A DNA stretch of 12,207 bases from Verrucomicrobiota bacterium (GCA_021413535.1 JAIOQF010000311.1:1-12207); one strand, 5' to 3'; shown: positions 1-8,076, counted from the first letter of the stretch. A program made the numbers and translations. Notes: a model not told the origin generated them from the sequence alone.

Positions 1-521
1 GAAAAGACCCACGCATCATAAGTTGCGCCCGTGTAATCGTTGTAGCGCAGGAGTCGGTCGGTCTGACCTGTCGCAGACAGCGTCCAAGAGTTTGCATCGT
101 ATGAACCGGAAATTGGAGGAGGAAACAGATCACTGAAATAACCACCGCCAGATGCATAGTTGAACCATGAAGGATTAAATTCATCTGCTACTTGTGTTCC
201 ATGAAGGTTGAATGCATTTACAAAATAACTGGTGCCGTATAAATAAGTCGCGCCGAAGGTTGCGTCGCCTGCGATACTAATTTGGTCATCCGGATAAGGT
301 TGCGCCACTGGCCCTCCAAAAACTGCATTAAGCAGATCCTGCCCGGTCGTCAGCCTCCCTGCATCGTAAATAACCTCCAACTTTTGCGTTTCCGTTTCAT
401 GGCTCGGGCCGAATGGACCTTGAACCAGCAAATAGGAAATGTAGGTTGCTCCGTGGCTCAGCGATTGCCAACCCAGGCAAATACAGAAAACAAGAGGGGC
501 AATGATTTTGCGTGATGACAT
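1..521 (-). CDS. Secreted protein of unknown function, N-terminal part (cut by left edge)
   Basis: Reading the minus strand from the ATG at 521, the frame stays open for 173 codons to the window edge, so the C-terminus is missing. The product begins MSSRKIIAPLVFCICLGWQS and continues to a likely signal-peptidase I site near residue 24 (SLSHGA/TY). It is therefore probably exported. The mature part is rich in Gly, Tyr, Phe, Asn and Asp (for example residues near FNYASGGGYFSDLFPP) and low in Lys and Cys. This resembles the beta-rich surface or autotransporter-associated proteins abundant in Verrucomicrobiota, some of which end in a PEP-CTERM anchor. That last point cannot be checked because the end lies outside the window. 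There is no clear Shine-Dalgarno before the ATG. The gene is divergent from the membrane-protein gene at 616, and the two share an upstream region holding an inverted repeat. I do not recognise the family. Confidence 0.7.
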   Translation of the reverse strand, partial: MSSRKIIAPLVFCICLGWQSLSHGATYISYLLVQGPFGPSHETETQKLEVIYDAGRLTTGQDLLNAVFGGPVAQPYPDDQISIAGDATFGATYLYGTSYFVNAFNLHGTQVADEFNPSWFNYASGGGYFSDLFPPPISGSYDANSWTLSATGQTDRLLRYNDYTGATYDAWVF

Positions 522-549
522 GAAAATACGACTAGCTGGACTGGAATAA

Positions 550-572
550 TTGTCTAGTATAAGATTAGACAA
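550..572. repeat. Perfect inverted repeat between divergent genes (operator candidate)
   Basis: The arms TTGTCTA (550-556) and TAGACAA (566-572) are exact reverse complements around a 9-base AT-rich spacer. The arm centres are 16 bp apart. The element lies 29 bp above the minus-strand ATG at 521 and 43 bp above the plus-strand ATG at 616. On the minus strand it contains TATACT, a plausible -10 hexamer, though no good -35 sits 17 bp upstream. The size and position suit binding of a dimeric repressor, which is inference. No T-run follows either arm, so it does not look like a terminator. Confidence 0.4.
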
Positions 573-615
573 ATTGCCTCTTGTCGTATGGCGCACCCTG
601 CATTTCTATCTCGCC

Positions 616-1254
616 ATGTCTTTGCATTCTAATCTTCATCGCCATTCTCACGTCTGGCTCCCGCTGATCCTCATGATCGCCGCGCTCGCTCTGCGCGTCC
701 TGACCCAGCATCAGATGCTCACTGGCTGGCCTAATCTTTCGCCGTTGATGGCGTTTGCTTTTGTTGGTGCGGTGGTATTTCCGAAGCCGTTGCCTTGGTG
801 GTCATGGGCATTGATCCTTCTTGGCATCGATCTGGTCAGTGAAGGTGCAGCGTGGTGGTCTCAAGCCAATGGTCATCTTGAAGTGCTCGTCGCTTATGTT
901 TGCTATGCCGCTGCTGCCTTTTTTGGCGCGCGACTTCGCGGCCGGGCTGGCGTGCTGGACGCCCTTTTGGGCACACTCGCGTGCAGCGTGATTTTTTATC
1001 TGGTCACCAACACAATCTCGTGGATCACTGAACCCGCCTACATGAAAAATGTCGCAGGCTGGGTGCAGGCGCTGACCACCGGCACCGGCACGCCTGGACT
1101 TCCACCGACACTCGCCTTCTTCCGCAACTCGCTCATCGCTGATCTAGCGGGCGCGGCGATCCTGCTCGCCGTATACAATGCCGAGGCCATCATGCGCAGG
1201 CTGAGCGTGCTGCCTTGGATCGGCAGTCGTGAGCGCGAAGCGTCGCTGGCGTGA
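616..1254 (+). CDS. Small multi-pass inner-membrane protein, DUF6580-like
   Basis: The product is 212 residues and strongly hydrophobic, with about five membrane segments near residues 13-30, 39-56, 60-77, 89-106 and 111-131, and a last one near 160-178. A conserved-looking motif PNLSPLMAFAFVGAVVF (39-55) and a late GLPPTLAFFRNSLIADL segment (151-167) resemble what I recall of the DUF6580 family, whose function is unknown. The fold is vaguely like ECF-type substrate-binding membrane proteins, but that is inference. I chose the ATG at 616. The frame is open upstream to a TTG at 550, but that start would put coding sequence over the inverted repeat and add a polar, basic stretch. No strong Shine-Dalgarno is seen. 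The stop is only 21 bp from the stop of the convergent speA gene. Confidence 0.72.
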   Translation: MSLHSNLHRHSHVWLPLILMIAALALRVLTQHQMLTGWPNLSPLMAFAFVGAVVFPKPLPWWSWALILLGIDLVSEGAAWWSQANGHLEVLVAYVCYAAAAFFGARLRGRAGVLDALLGTLACSVIFYLVTNTISWITEPAYMKNVAGWVQALTTGTGTPGLPPTLAFFRNSLIADLAGAAILLAVYNAEAIMRRLSVLPWIGSREREASLA

Positions 1255-1275
1255 CGTGCAAAAAAGTTCGGGCTG

Positions 1276-3204
1276 CTACGATTCGAAATACGTATAGCCA
1301 CGCATGCCTTCCTCATACGCCTCCATGATATGGTGGCGTTCTTTCGGCGAGATGCGCTTTTTCACCACTGCTTCTTCCGCGAGTGTGCGGAATCGACGGA
1401 TGAGTTCCTTGGGGTCATATTCCACGTAATCCAGCACTTCGGCCACGGTGTCGCCTTCGAGTTCGCGGACATATTTGAGCCGGCCATTCTCCAGCTTCAC
1501 ACTGACCACGTTGGTGTCGCCAAGAAGATTGTGCAGATCGCCGAGTGTCTCCTGATAGGCGCCGACGAGGAAGATGCCGAGCATGTATTCGTCTTCGACC
1601 TTGATGTCGTGCAAGGGCAGGCTGGTTTTGATCTCGCGCGAGTGGATGAACTTGTCCATCTTGCCGTCGCAATCGCAGGTGATGTCGCTGAGCACGACCA
1701 GTCGAGTCGGTTCTTCCTTGAGCCGGTGAATTGGCATCGCCGGGAAGAGTTGATTGATTGCCCAGAAGTCGGGCAGGCTTTGGAAGACGCTGAAGTTCCC
1801 GTAGTAGATGTCTGTGGACACGGCGCTGAGGCGCTCCATCTGTTCGTCGTTGAAGCCGCCGTCCTTCACCTGACGGGCAACCCAAGTAAGCACTTCCCAG
1901 TAAAACTCCTCGCCGATCGAGCGTTGTCGTAAGGTGAGCTTCCCGGTGCTGAACTCGCTCCGCACTTTGTCCCGGTAGTAAACGGCGTCGTTGTAGATTT
2001 CCTGAAGGTATTCGCCAGTGAGGTTGTCGCCGTTGTTTTTGATCCGCTCTCGCAGTTCAAAAAAGTGCTTCAACAGCGGTGGTGATTTTTTCGGCAGCTT
2101 GTCGATGCCAGAGGTCTCGAAGCGATTCACATCGAGGATGTTCATCACCAGCACCGAGTAGTAAGCCACGATGGCGCGTCCCGACTCGGAGATGATGTCG
2201 GGATGCTCCACGCCTGCCTCGTCGGTCACGATGCCGATGGCTTCGATCACGTCGGCACAATATTCCTTCATGCCATAGTCGGCGCTGCTGGCGTCATTTG
2301 ATTTCAGTCCGTCGTAGCTGATGGCCAGTCCGCCGCCGAGATCGAGGATGCCCATCTTTGCCCCTTCCTCCACGAGACCGACATAGACCCGGGCAGCTTC
2401 CATGGCTGCGTTGCGGATGGCGCGGATGCTGGGGATCTGCGAGCCCTGGTGATAGTGCAGCATCCGCAGGCAATCGAGCATGTCGGCGTCGCGCAGTGTA
2501 TCCACGGCCGCCATCACCTGGGAAATATTCAAGCCGAACACACTCTGGTCGCCGCCGCTGCTGCTCCAGTGCCCCGCGCTTTCCGTCGACAGGCGGATGC
2601 GCACGCCGAGCATGGGTTTCACATCGAGCTTTTTCGAGCGCTTCAAAATGAGATCGAGCTCGCTCGGCATCTCCAGCACCAAGATCACTCTTAAACCCAT
2701 CTGCTGAGCGTGAAGCGCGAGGTCGATGAACTCCTCATCCTTGTAGCCGTTGCAGACGATGTATGCCTCGGGATCCTGCATGTAAGCCAGGGCTGCGATC
2801 AGCTCCGGCTTGCTGCCGGCTTCTAGACCGTAGTGATATTTTTTTCCGTAGCGGGTGACTTCTTCGATCACTTCCTGCTGCTGGTTCACTTTGATCGGAT
2901 AGACGCCGCGATAGACGCCGCGGTATTTGGCCTCGTTGATGGCAGTCGCGAAGCCCTCGTTCAGTTCCTCGATGCGCCAGCGCAGCAGATCGCCGAAACG
3001 AATGAGAACCGGAAGCTGCGTGCCGCGCTCCCGCATTCCGCGCACGATATCGGCCAGCGAAACTGGCTTGGTTTTTTTGCCATCGCGCAAGTTGACCACG
3101 ACTTCACCCTTGGATGAGATGTCGAAGTAGCCGTTGCCCCAGTCACGGATGCCGTAAACTCCGGCGGAGTCTTCAATGTTCCAGGCAGTAACTTTTTTGC
3201 TCAT
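1276..3204 (-). CDS. speA: Biosynthetic arginine decarboxylase (PLP-dependent)
   Basis: This enzyme converts arginine to agmatine and CO2, the first step of the agmatine route to putrescine and spermidine, using PLP and Mg2+. The product is 642 residues from the chosen ATG (E. coli SpeA is 658). It belongs to the alanine-racemase-fold (group IV) decarboxylases. The PLP lysine is K105 in VYPIKVNQ. Other recognisable motifs are HYHQGSQI (about 250-257), DLGGG (288-292), ESGRA (340-344), the second active-site segment SDITCDCDG with the catalytic cysteine at C510, and GAYQE (about 549). The frame is open upstream to 3258, but the extra 18 residues are basic and proline-rich, and the family normally starts near MSKKVTAWNIEDS. 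I therefore prefer 3204, although the ribosome site is weak (GAGAA just before the ATG). It lies 93 bp downstream of mnmE on the same strand and may be cotranscribed. No terminator hairpin is evident in the 21 bp after its stop. Confidence 0.96.
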   Translation of the reverse strand: MSKKVTAWNIEDSAGVYGIRDWGNGYFDISSKGEVVVNLRDGKKTKPVSLADIVRGMRERGTQLPVLIRFGDLLRWRIEELNEGFATAINEAKYRGVYRGVYPIKVNQQQEVIEEVTRYGKKYHYGLEAGSKPELIAALAYMQDPEAYIVCNGYKDEEFIDLALHAQQMGLRVILVLEMPSELDLILKRSKKLDVKPMLGVRIRLSTESAGHWSSSGGDQSVFGLNISQVMAAVDTLRDADMLDCLRMLHYHQGSQIPSIRAIRNAAMEAARVYVGLVEEGAKMGILDLGGGLAISYDGLKSNDASSADYGMKEYCADVIEAIGIVTDEAGVEHPDIISESGRAIVAYYSVLVMNILDVNRFETSGIDKLPKKSPPLLKHFFELRERIKNNGDNLTGEYLQEIYNDAVYYRDKVRSEFSTGKLTLRQRSIGEEFYWEVLTWVARQVKDGGFNDEQMERLSAVSTDIYYGNFSVFQSLPDFWAINQLFPAMPIHRLKEEPTRLVVLSDITCDCDGKMDKFIHSREIKTSLPLHDIKVEDEYMLGIFLVGAYQETLGDLHNLLGDTNVVSVKLENGRLKYVRELEGDTVAEVLDYVEYDPKELIRRFRTLAEEAVVKKRISPKERHHIMEAYEEGMRGYTYFES

Positions 3205-3297
3205 TTCTCGGGGGTGCTCAGGTATGGGGTGTGTGCTAGAGCGCGACAGTGAACACAATCCACAGAAATGAAAGTGAAGAATGCGGTCAATCGCAGT

Positions 3298-4647
3298 TCA
3301 CTTGCCGATGCAGAACCGGGAAAAGATTGCGCCCAGCACTTCTTCGACATCGACCCGGCCGGTTACTTCGCCTACGGCCTGCAAGGCATCACGCAGTTCA
3401 AAGGCGATAAGCTCCGGCGTTCCGTCGTGCTCAAACGCTTCTTCCGCGTCTTCCATGGCTTCTGCGGCGCGTTGGAAGCAGCGCTGATGCCGGGCATTGA
3501 TGGCGACCAGTGGCGAAGCCCCGGAATCGTTTCCGCTCCACACGGCGTCACGCATGGCGGAACGAAGAAGATCGAGACCAACACCAGTCTGGCAGGAAAG
3601 TGACAAACCGGAAGTGGAGCCCCAGCTCGGGTGCAGTCCGGCATCCGCTTTATTCAAGGCCAACAGATGTCCGCGTTTTCCCGGCGTGACCGGCACGCGA
3701 TGGGCTTCATCTTGAGGAACGCTGCCATCGACCACTTCGATGATGACATCGGCGCGTTCCAGTTCGCGCTTGGTGCGCTGGATGCCTTCGGATTCGATAA
3801 AATCGCTGGTGTGCGTGCGCAATCCGGCCGTGTCCACCAGAACGAAAGGCAGTCCGTGAATGTGCAGCACTTCTTCGATGGTATCGCGCGTGGTGCCCGC
3901 TTGCGGACTGACGATGGCACGATCTTGACCGCTGAGCGCGTTGAGGAGAGATGACTTGCCGACGTTAGGCGCACCGCAGATTACAGTGCGTGCACCGCTG
4001 CGCAGGATGCGGCCATGCTCCGCGGTATCCAGCAAGGAGCAGAGGCGCGCGTGAATCGATTCCATCCGCAGTTTCAATGCCGCACCGGTGTCGGGATCGA
4101 TGTCCTCATCTGGAAAATCGATATATGCCTCCACATGGGCCACGAGCTGGAGGAGGTCTTCCCGGATGGAGCCTGCCTCCGTTCCCAGTCGGCCTTCTAG
4201 TTGTTGCGCGGCTGCCTGGAGCGAGAGTTCCGACTGTGCGTGAATCAAATCCATCACCGCTTCAGCCTGCGTGAGGTCCATCTTGCCATTCAAGAACGCG
4301 CGCTGGGTGAACTCACCGGGCATGGCGGCGCGCGCGCCGTTGGTCAGCAGCAGTTCATAGATGCGCCGTGTGACGAGGATGCCGCCGTGCGCGCTGATTT
4401 CGATGACATCTTCACCGGTGTAGCTAGCGGGTCCGCGGAAGATCGTGAGCAGCACTTCGTCCACGGTGCGGTCCGCGTCATCCACGATTCGGCCCTGAGT
4501 TACGCTGCGCGCTGACAGTTGTCGCACCGGCTGCTTGGAGCGGAAAATTTTTGTGGCGATGATTTCTGAATCCGGGCCGGAAAGTCGCAGCACGCTGATG
4601 GCCGCCTCGCCCAAGGCGGTGCTGATGGCGGCGATGGTGTCGGTCAT
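3298..4647 (-). CDS. mnmE: tRNA uridine-5-carboxymethylaminomethyl modification GTPase MnmE
   Basis: MnmE works with MnmG in the cytoplasm to modify the wobble uridine (U34) of several tRNAs, using a tetrahydrofolate-derived one-carbon unit and GTP hydrolysis. The product is 449 residues, normal for the family. In order it has the N-terminal folate-binding/dimerisation domain (about 1-117), a helical domain into which the G domain is inserted, and the C-terminal helices. Visible GTPase motifs are G1 GAPNVGKS (225-232), the G2/K-loop region AGTTRDT (about 251-256), G3 DTAG (272-275) and G4 NKAD (332-335). The protein ends in the hallmark CIGK (446-449), whose cysteine is needed for modification. 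I chose the ATG at 4647 (MTDTIAAIST), which fits the family start. The frame is open eight codons further to 4671. It follows the FGE-like gene after 50 bp and precedes speA by 93 bp. No separate promoter is obvious. Confidence 0.97.
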   Translation of the reverse strand: MTDTIAAISTALGEAAISVLRLSGPDSEIIATKIFRSKQPVRQLSARSVTQGRIVDDADRTVDEVLLTIFRGPASYTGEDVIEISAHGGILVTRRIYELLLTNGARAAMPGEFTQRAFLNGKMDLTQAEAVMDLIHAQSELSLQAAAQQLEGRLGTEAGSIREDLLQLVAHVEAYIDFPDEDIDPDTGAALKLRMESIHARLCSLLDTAEHGRILRSGARTVICGAPNVGKSSLLNALSGQDRAIVSPQAGTTRDTIEEVLHIHGLPFVLVDTAGLRTHTSDFIESEGIQRTKRELERADVIIEVVDGSVPQDEAHRVPVTPGKRGHLLALNKADAGLHPSWGSTSGLSLSCQTGVGLDLLRSAMRDAVWSGNDSGASPLVAINARHQRCFQRAAEAMEDAEEAFEHDGTPELIAFELRDALQAVGEVTGRVDVEEVLGAIFSRFCIGK

Positions 4648-4697
4648 GCTGAAGTGTGGCACTGATTGCACTGGCAGTCACTCGCTCTTGCGGTCAC

Positions 4698-6404
4698 TCA
4701 GTGCGGCTGCAAGTCGAGAACGCAGCGAAACCCGACGTTGGTGCGGGCCGCTGTTTCCGCACCATGCAATCGTGCTGAACTGAGCAAGGTGTTGCGGGTG
4801 GAACTGAGGTAGGAGCTGCCGCGGATCACATGTTCATTCTTGCTTCCGGGCCAGGTATCCATGCACCATTCAGCGACGTTGCCGGCCATGTCGAAAAGGC
4901 CGAAGGCATTGGGAGAAAACGAGCCTACCGGCGCCGTATGTGGGTAGTTGTCTTGGTAGCCGGACATGTTCTCTGAATCGAAATTTCCACTGCCAGGCGG
5001 GGGCACTGGCTGGAGTCCCCAGGGAAAATCGGTTTTATTATCGAGGTGTCTGGCGGAAGGGTCGTTGCCATTTTCTGTGGGGAGCCCCACGGCGGTGCTC
5101 CACTCCAAATCGGTTGGCAGACGATAGATAGCCTGTCGTGGGATGAGCCTCAGCGTTCGTTCGTTGTTGGTGAGCCATTCACAAAATGTCATGGCCTCTG
5201 CCCAGGTGATGTTCATGATGGGATGAGTGGGCTTGATGTTGAAGCTCGGTTTGCGATTCCATTGTCTCTGGGTGGCGATAAGAAATGTTTGATAATCATG
5301 CACCCGGGTTTCGCACGTGCTGAACAGCACCTGATCATTTCCAGCGGGGCGGAGGGTCATGCCCAGAGTGTTGGTGTAGTTGCTGCCGGGCGCGGCGGGC
5401 TTGAGGGTCTTGGAGTCAGGCAGAGCCGGGACATCGACGGGTGCGTCAGGCCTGGCGGTGAAAATTTTTCGCATCTCTTCGATCTCCGCAGCGTTGACGG
5501 CTGGTCGCAGCATTACTTCCTCCCGGCGTTTTCGAGCGAGTTCCTTTTTAATCTGATTCTGTTGCGTCAGAAATATATTGGTGCGGTGCTTGTCTTCCAG
5601 CACGATGCGAAATCCGATGCTGGGGGCATGCAGATCCAGAGGCACATCATATTGATAGGAGGACAGGAGATACTCTTTGCGAAAATAGACCCAAGAGCCG
5701 CCGCGAAGTTTGGCCCGGATCTCATTTTCATCGGGATCACAAACCCATTCCCAAACGTTGCCAGCGAGATCGTGCAAGCCATCCTTTGAGGCAGTATAAC
5801 TGCCCACGGGTGCAGTGTAGGCAAAGCCGTCGTCTCCGCCGTTGATCTCGCTTGAGTTAAAGTTTCCCGCATGACTGGGGGGCGGCCATTCCAGTCCCCA
5901 GGGGAATGTTTGTTCATCAATCAACTTCTGACTGGTGGCGCGCTCAGTATCCTGCGAAAGAATTCCTGCAGCCACATCCCACTCACGATTCGTGGGCAGG
6001 CGATAGCTTTGCAGTTGCGTGAGCAATCCTGAGGCTCGTTCCTTGGCGGTGAGCCATTCGCAGAATTTGATCGCGTCCCGGATGTTGACGTTGACGACCG
6101 GGTGGTCGCCAGACTGCGGGAAATGGGGCTTATATGACCAGTTGTATGAAGTATCCGCGAGAAAGACCGCCCAGTCAGACACGCGGGTTTCATAAACTGA
6201 GAAAAATACGGGTGTGCCGGGCACCTCGAGAAAGATTTGCCCGAGGGAATTTTTCTGGGGCAGGGCCTTCAGTGAAGCGTCTGGCGCGGACGGGATTTCT
6301 TCAGCGCCTGACGCGCTGAATGCAATTGCCAAACTGATTCCCATCGTCAGCCAGTCCCGGAAAAATCGGGTGCGGGGCACTGACGCGCAGGAGTTGGCGG
6401 GCAT
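4698..6404 (-). CDS. Secreted protein with two tandem FGE-sulfatase (SUMF1-like) domains
   Basis: The 568-residue product starts with a signal peptide (basic RTRFFRDW then LTMGISLAIAFSASGA, likely cut near residue 34). Two FGE-sulfatase domains follow, at about 49-271 and 341-565. A basic, helical-looking linker rich in Lys, Arg and Glu (272-320) joins them. The domains are clear repeats of each other: both have ETRV, a CEWLT segment, YRLPT..EW, FPWGL, NF(N/D)S, TAPVGS, AGNV.EW and a final GFR. This fold includes formylglycine-generating enzyme, EgtB and many non-catalytic relatives. The two cysteines of true FGE, expected between the RGGS(Y/W) motif and GFR, are absent in both domains (Y240/Y245 and S534/T539). 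I therefore do not call it a sulfatase activator. Binding or structural roles are more likely. The start is uncertain: in-frame ATGs occur at 6434 and 6344, and the frame is open to 6569. It ends 50 bp before mnmE. Confidence 0.9.
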   Translation of the reverse strand: MPANSCASVPRTRFFRDWLTMGISLAIAFSASGAEEIPSAPDASLKALPQKNSLGQIFLEVPGTPVFFSVYETRVSDWAVFLADTSYNWSYKPHFPQSGDHPVVNVNIRDAIKFCEWLTAKERASGLLTQLQSYRLPTNREWDVAAGILSQDTERATSQKLIDEQTFPWGLEWPPPSHAGNFNSSEINGGDDGFAYTAPVGSYTASKDGLHDLAGNVWEWVCDPDENEIRAKLRGGSWVYFRKEYLLSSYQYDVPLDLHAPSIGFRIVLEDKHRTNIFLTQQNQIKKELARKRREEVMLRPAVNAAEIEEMRKIFTARPDAPVDVPALPDSKTLKPAAPGSNYTNTLGMTLRPAGNDQVLFSTCETRVHDYQTFLIATQRQWNRKPSFNIKPTHPIMNITWAEAMTFCEWLTNNERTLRLIPRQAIYRLPTDLEWSTAVGLPTENGNDPSARHLDNKTDFPWGLQPVPPPGSGNFDSENMSGYQDNYPHTAPVGSFSPNAFGLFDMAGNVAEWCMDTWPGSKNEHVIRGSSYLSSTRNTLLSSARLHGAETAARTNVGFRCVLDLQPH

Positions 6405-6466
6405 GATGAAGGACAAAAATAACGAAGGCGACATGCGGGGCGGCGGTTCATCGAAGCATCTGATCA

Positions 6467-6485
6467 AGCATCCATCTAGGATGCT
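6467..6485. repeat. Short hairpin in the gap between the discoidin and FGE-like genes
   Basis: AGCATCC and GGATGCT form a perfect 7-bp stem around a 5-base loop. The hairpin lies about 100 bp after the stop of the discoidin-like gene and about 60 bp before the chosen start of the FGE-like gene. A further AAGCATC copy lies just to the left (about 6455-6461). No T-run follows on either strand, so an intrinsic terminator is not supported. It might be an mRNA processing or regulatory stem. Confidence 0.3.
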
Positions 6486-6583
6486 GAGACCATGCAGACG
6501 GGTAGTTCTGCAAAGGAATTTGCGAAATAAACGACCTGTCGACGCAGTGTCGGAAATCATCGCAAGCAACCAACCCCGGCGAA

Positions 6584-7924
6584 CTAAGGCGACTTCGGCG
6601 GCTTGTCCTTCTTCGGCTTTTTCGGCTTTTTCTCTTTATTGTCGTTGTTTTGGTCGTTGTTGACGGGGACTTGAGCGCCATTTCCACCGCCGGTGTAGGG
6701 ATAGTAGCCTCCAAATCCACCGCCGTTGTAATTGTTTCCAGTATTCTCCACAACTTGATTGTTCTGTTGATTGCCTTGCTGACCGCCTTGTTGATTGCTG
6801 CCATCGTTTGGAACTTGCTGGTAATTTCCGAGGCTGATCACTTCGACATCGCTGACCACAAAAGTTCCGTCATTGACTGCGGCGAAGCGGGCTTGTGGCG
6901 GCGGCGAGAAATTGTCCGATATGATGCCGAAGGAACCCGCAGTTGCAGCGACCAAGTCTTTGAGGCTGAAATCGAGAAGGCTGACGGCGGCGCTGCGCTG
7001 GTAGTCGGGCTCGAATCGAAGTGCGACGTAGCGAACGCTGATTGACTTGCCGGGGGTGATTTTGATGTGGCCGATTCCCTTGGGATCTTCGCCCACTGCG
7101 GTTGGCTTGAGGTTGTTGAAAATCTCGGGATCAAGGGTGAGCTTTCCACGCCAGTCTTTTTTTTCGGGAAGCTCTTCAAAGGTGAATATTTCCACGCGCA
7201 CCGGGCGCTGAGAATAAGTGGTGGCAAAATACTTGACGGTCCGGGTCTCACCCAAGTCATAGACGATGGTGCGGTATTTTTCCTTGCTCTTGGGGAAGAC
7301 GAACTTGTTGTGAAATTCGTTCAGTTCTCCCATGTTGGTCGGCGTAGGGAACGCATAAATCGGGCGTGAATTGCGAACGTCCACCAAGTTGATGGAAGTT
7401 CCGCCTTCGCCTTCGCCGGTTGGCACCAGCTTGAAGTCATTGTCAGTGCTGGTGCCGAAGATTTCGAAGGAGCGGATGGTTCCGCCTTTGGCGGATTCAA
7501 AGGCCAAGCTGATGTATTTTGCGGTGGCTGTAGCCAGATGAACCTGCACCACACGGTCGTCACCGGTGAAGACCGCGCTGCCCAGATTGAACCAGTTCTT
7601 GTTGTCGCTGCTGCCGGTAATGCTAATCCCGCCTTCCGCGCCGTCGTTGGTGAAGGCGATAGTGCTGACGTTTTGCTGCTTGTGCAGGCGGAGTGTCGCG
7701 TTGCTCTTGCCGGCGGACAAGTTGACATCATCCATCAGCGTCTTGCTGACCAGCGCCTTGGCGTTGCCGATGCTGGAACTGGAGATAAGTTCGGTGCCGG
7801 GGATAGATTCTTCAGCCAAGTCGAACTGGCGGGCTTCAGTGATGGGGAGACGATTCCATGCTGCCTGGGCAGTTCCGATCATGGCCAGAGCCATGGCTAA
7901 ACCGAATGAGCGTGAGTAATTCAT
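6584..7924 (-). CDS. Secreted discoidin-like protein with Q/N/G-rich and Lys/Pro-rich tail
   Basis: The 446-residue product has a clear signal peptide (MNYSRSFGLAMALAMIGTAQ then A/AW, cut after the AQA motif at residue 21). Two beta-sandwich regions follow. Region 60-157 reads like an F5/8-type C (discoidin/CBM32-like) domain, with ITGSSDNKNWFNLG, a block ending TAKYISLAFE, and RSFEIFG. Region 165-325 looks like a second, more diverged copy (IVYDLGETRTVKYFATTYSQRPVRVEIF ... RYVALRFE ... LLDFSL). Residues 368-430 are low complexity, dominated by Gln, Asn and Gly with a GGYYPY patch. The last 17 residues are strongly basic (KEKKPKKPKKDKPPKSP). Discoidin domains usually bind glycans or surfaces, so an extracellular or envelope role is likely, but the ligand is unknown. 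The ATG at 7924 fits the signal peptide. A good promoter lies about 50 bp upstream. It ends 179 bp before the FGE-like gene, which may be cotranscribed. Confidence 0.85.
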   Translation of the reverse strand: MNYSRSFGLAMALAMIGTAQAAWNRLPITEARQFDLAEESIPGTELISSSSIGNAKALVSKTLMDDVNLSAGKSNATLRLHKQQNVSTIAFTNDGAEGGISITGSSDNKNWFNLGSAVFTGDDRVVQVHLATATAKYISLAFESAKGGTIRSFEIFGTSTDNDFKLVPTGEGEGGTSINLVDVRNSRPIYAFPTPTNMGELNEFHNKFVFPKSKEKYRTIVYDLGETRTVKYFATTYSQRPVRVEIFTFEELPEKKDWRGKLTLDPEIFNNLKPTAVGEDPKGIGHIKITPGKSISVRYVALRFEPDYQRSAAVSLLDFSLKDLVAATAGSFGIISDNFSPPPQARFAAVNDGTFVVSDVEVISLGNYQQVPNDGSNQQGGQQGNQQNNQVVENTGNNYNGGGFGGYYPYTGGGNGAQVPVNNDQNNDNKEKKPKKPKKDKPPKSP

Positions 7925-7973
7925 ATGCTTGATGGAACGGGCTGTTAAATCTACAAACGGGTCGTCTTTTTAT

Positions 7974-8003
7974 AATATAAGGCCCGATGTAACCCTATGT
8001 TAA
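7974..8003 (-). promoter_or_regulatory. Sigma-70-like promoter for the discoidin-like gene
   Basis: On the minus strand TTAACA (-35, at 8003-7998; 5 of 6 match to consensus) is followed after 18 bases by TATATT (-10, at 7979-7974; 5 of 6). Transcription would start near 7967, giving a leader of about 43 bases before the ATG at 7924. The match is by eye; there is no experimental support. Confidence 0.5.
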
Positions 8004-8076
8004 AGCGTATTCGCATCGCAAAGTAAACACAATTCTCGTCAGGCTGGACAGGGCGCCGCACTTTTATTAAGATTGC

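Noticed and set aside
550..615. N-terminal extension of the membrane protein from a TTG at 550
   Set aside because: It would overlay the inverted repeat and add 22 residues (SSIRLDKLPLVVWRTLHFYLA) before a normal start. The ATG at 616 leads directly into the first membrane segment.
1330..1932. Plus-strand frame of 200 codons opposite speA
   Set aside because: It is a shadow of the highly conserved speA frame, rich in His, Val and Asp as expected from reverse-complement codons.
5046..5789. Long plus-strand frame (247 codons) opposite the FGE-like gene
   Set aside because: The minus strand carries clear conserved motifs of two FGE-like domains over the same bases. The antisense product has no domain pattern.
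6467..6485. Hairpin as an intrinsic terminator of the discoidin-like gene
   Set aside because: The stem is good, but no T-run follows on either strand and it lies about 100 bp after the stop.
6448..6804. Minus-strand frame of 118 codons spanning the end of the discoidin-like gene and the gap after it
   Set aside because: It overlaps the discoidin-like gene in another frame and translates to repetitive Thr/Lys/Arg sequence, as expected from frame-shifted reading of the Q/N/K-rich tail.
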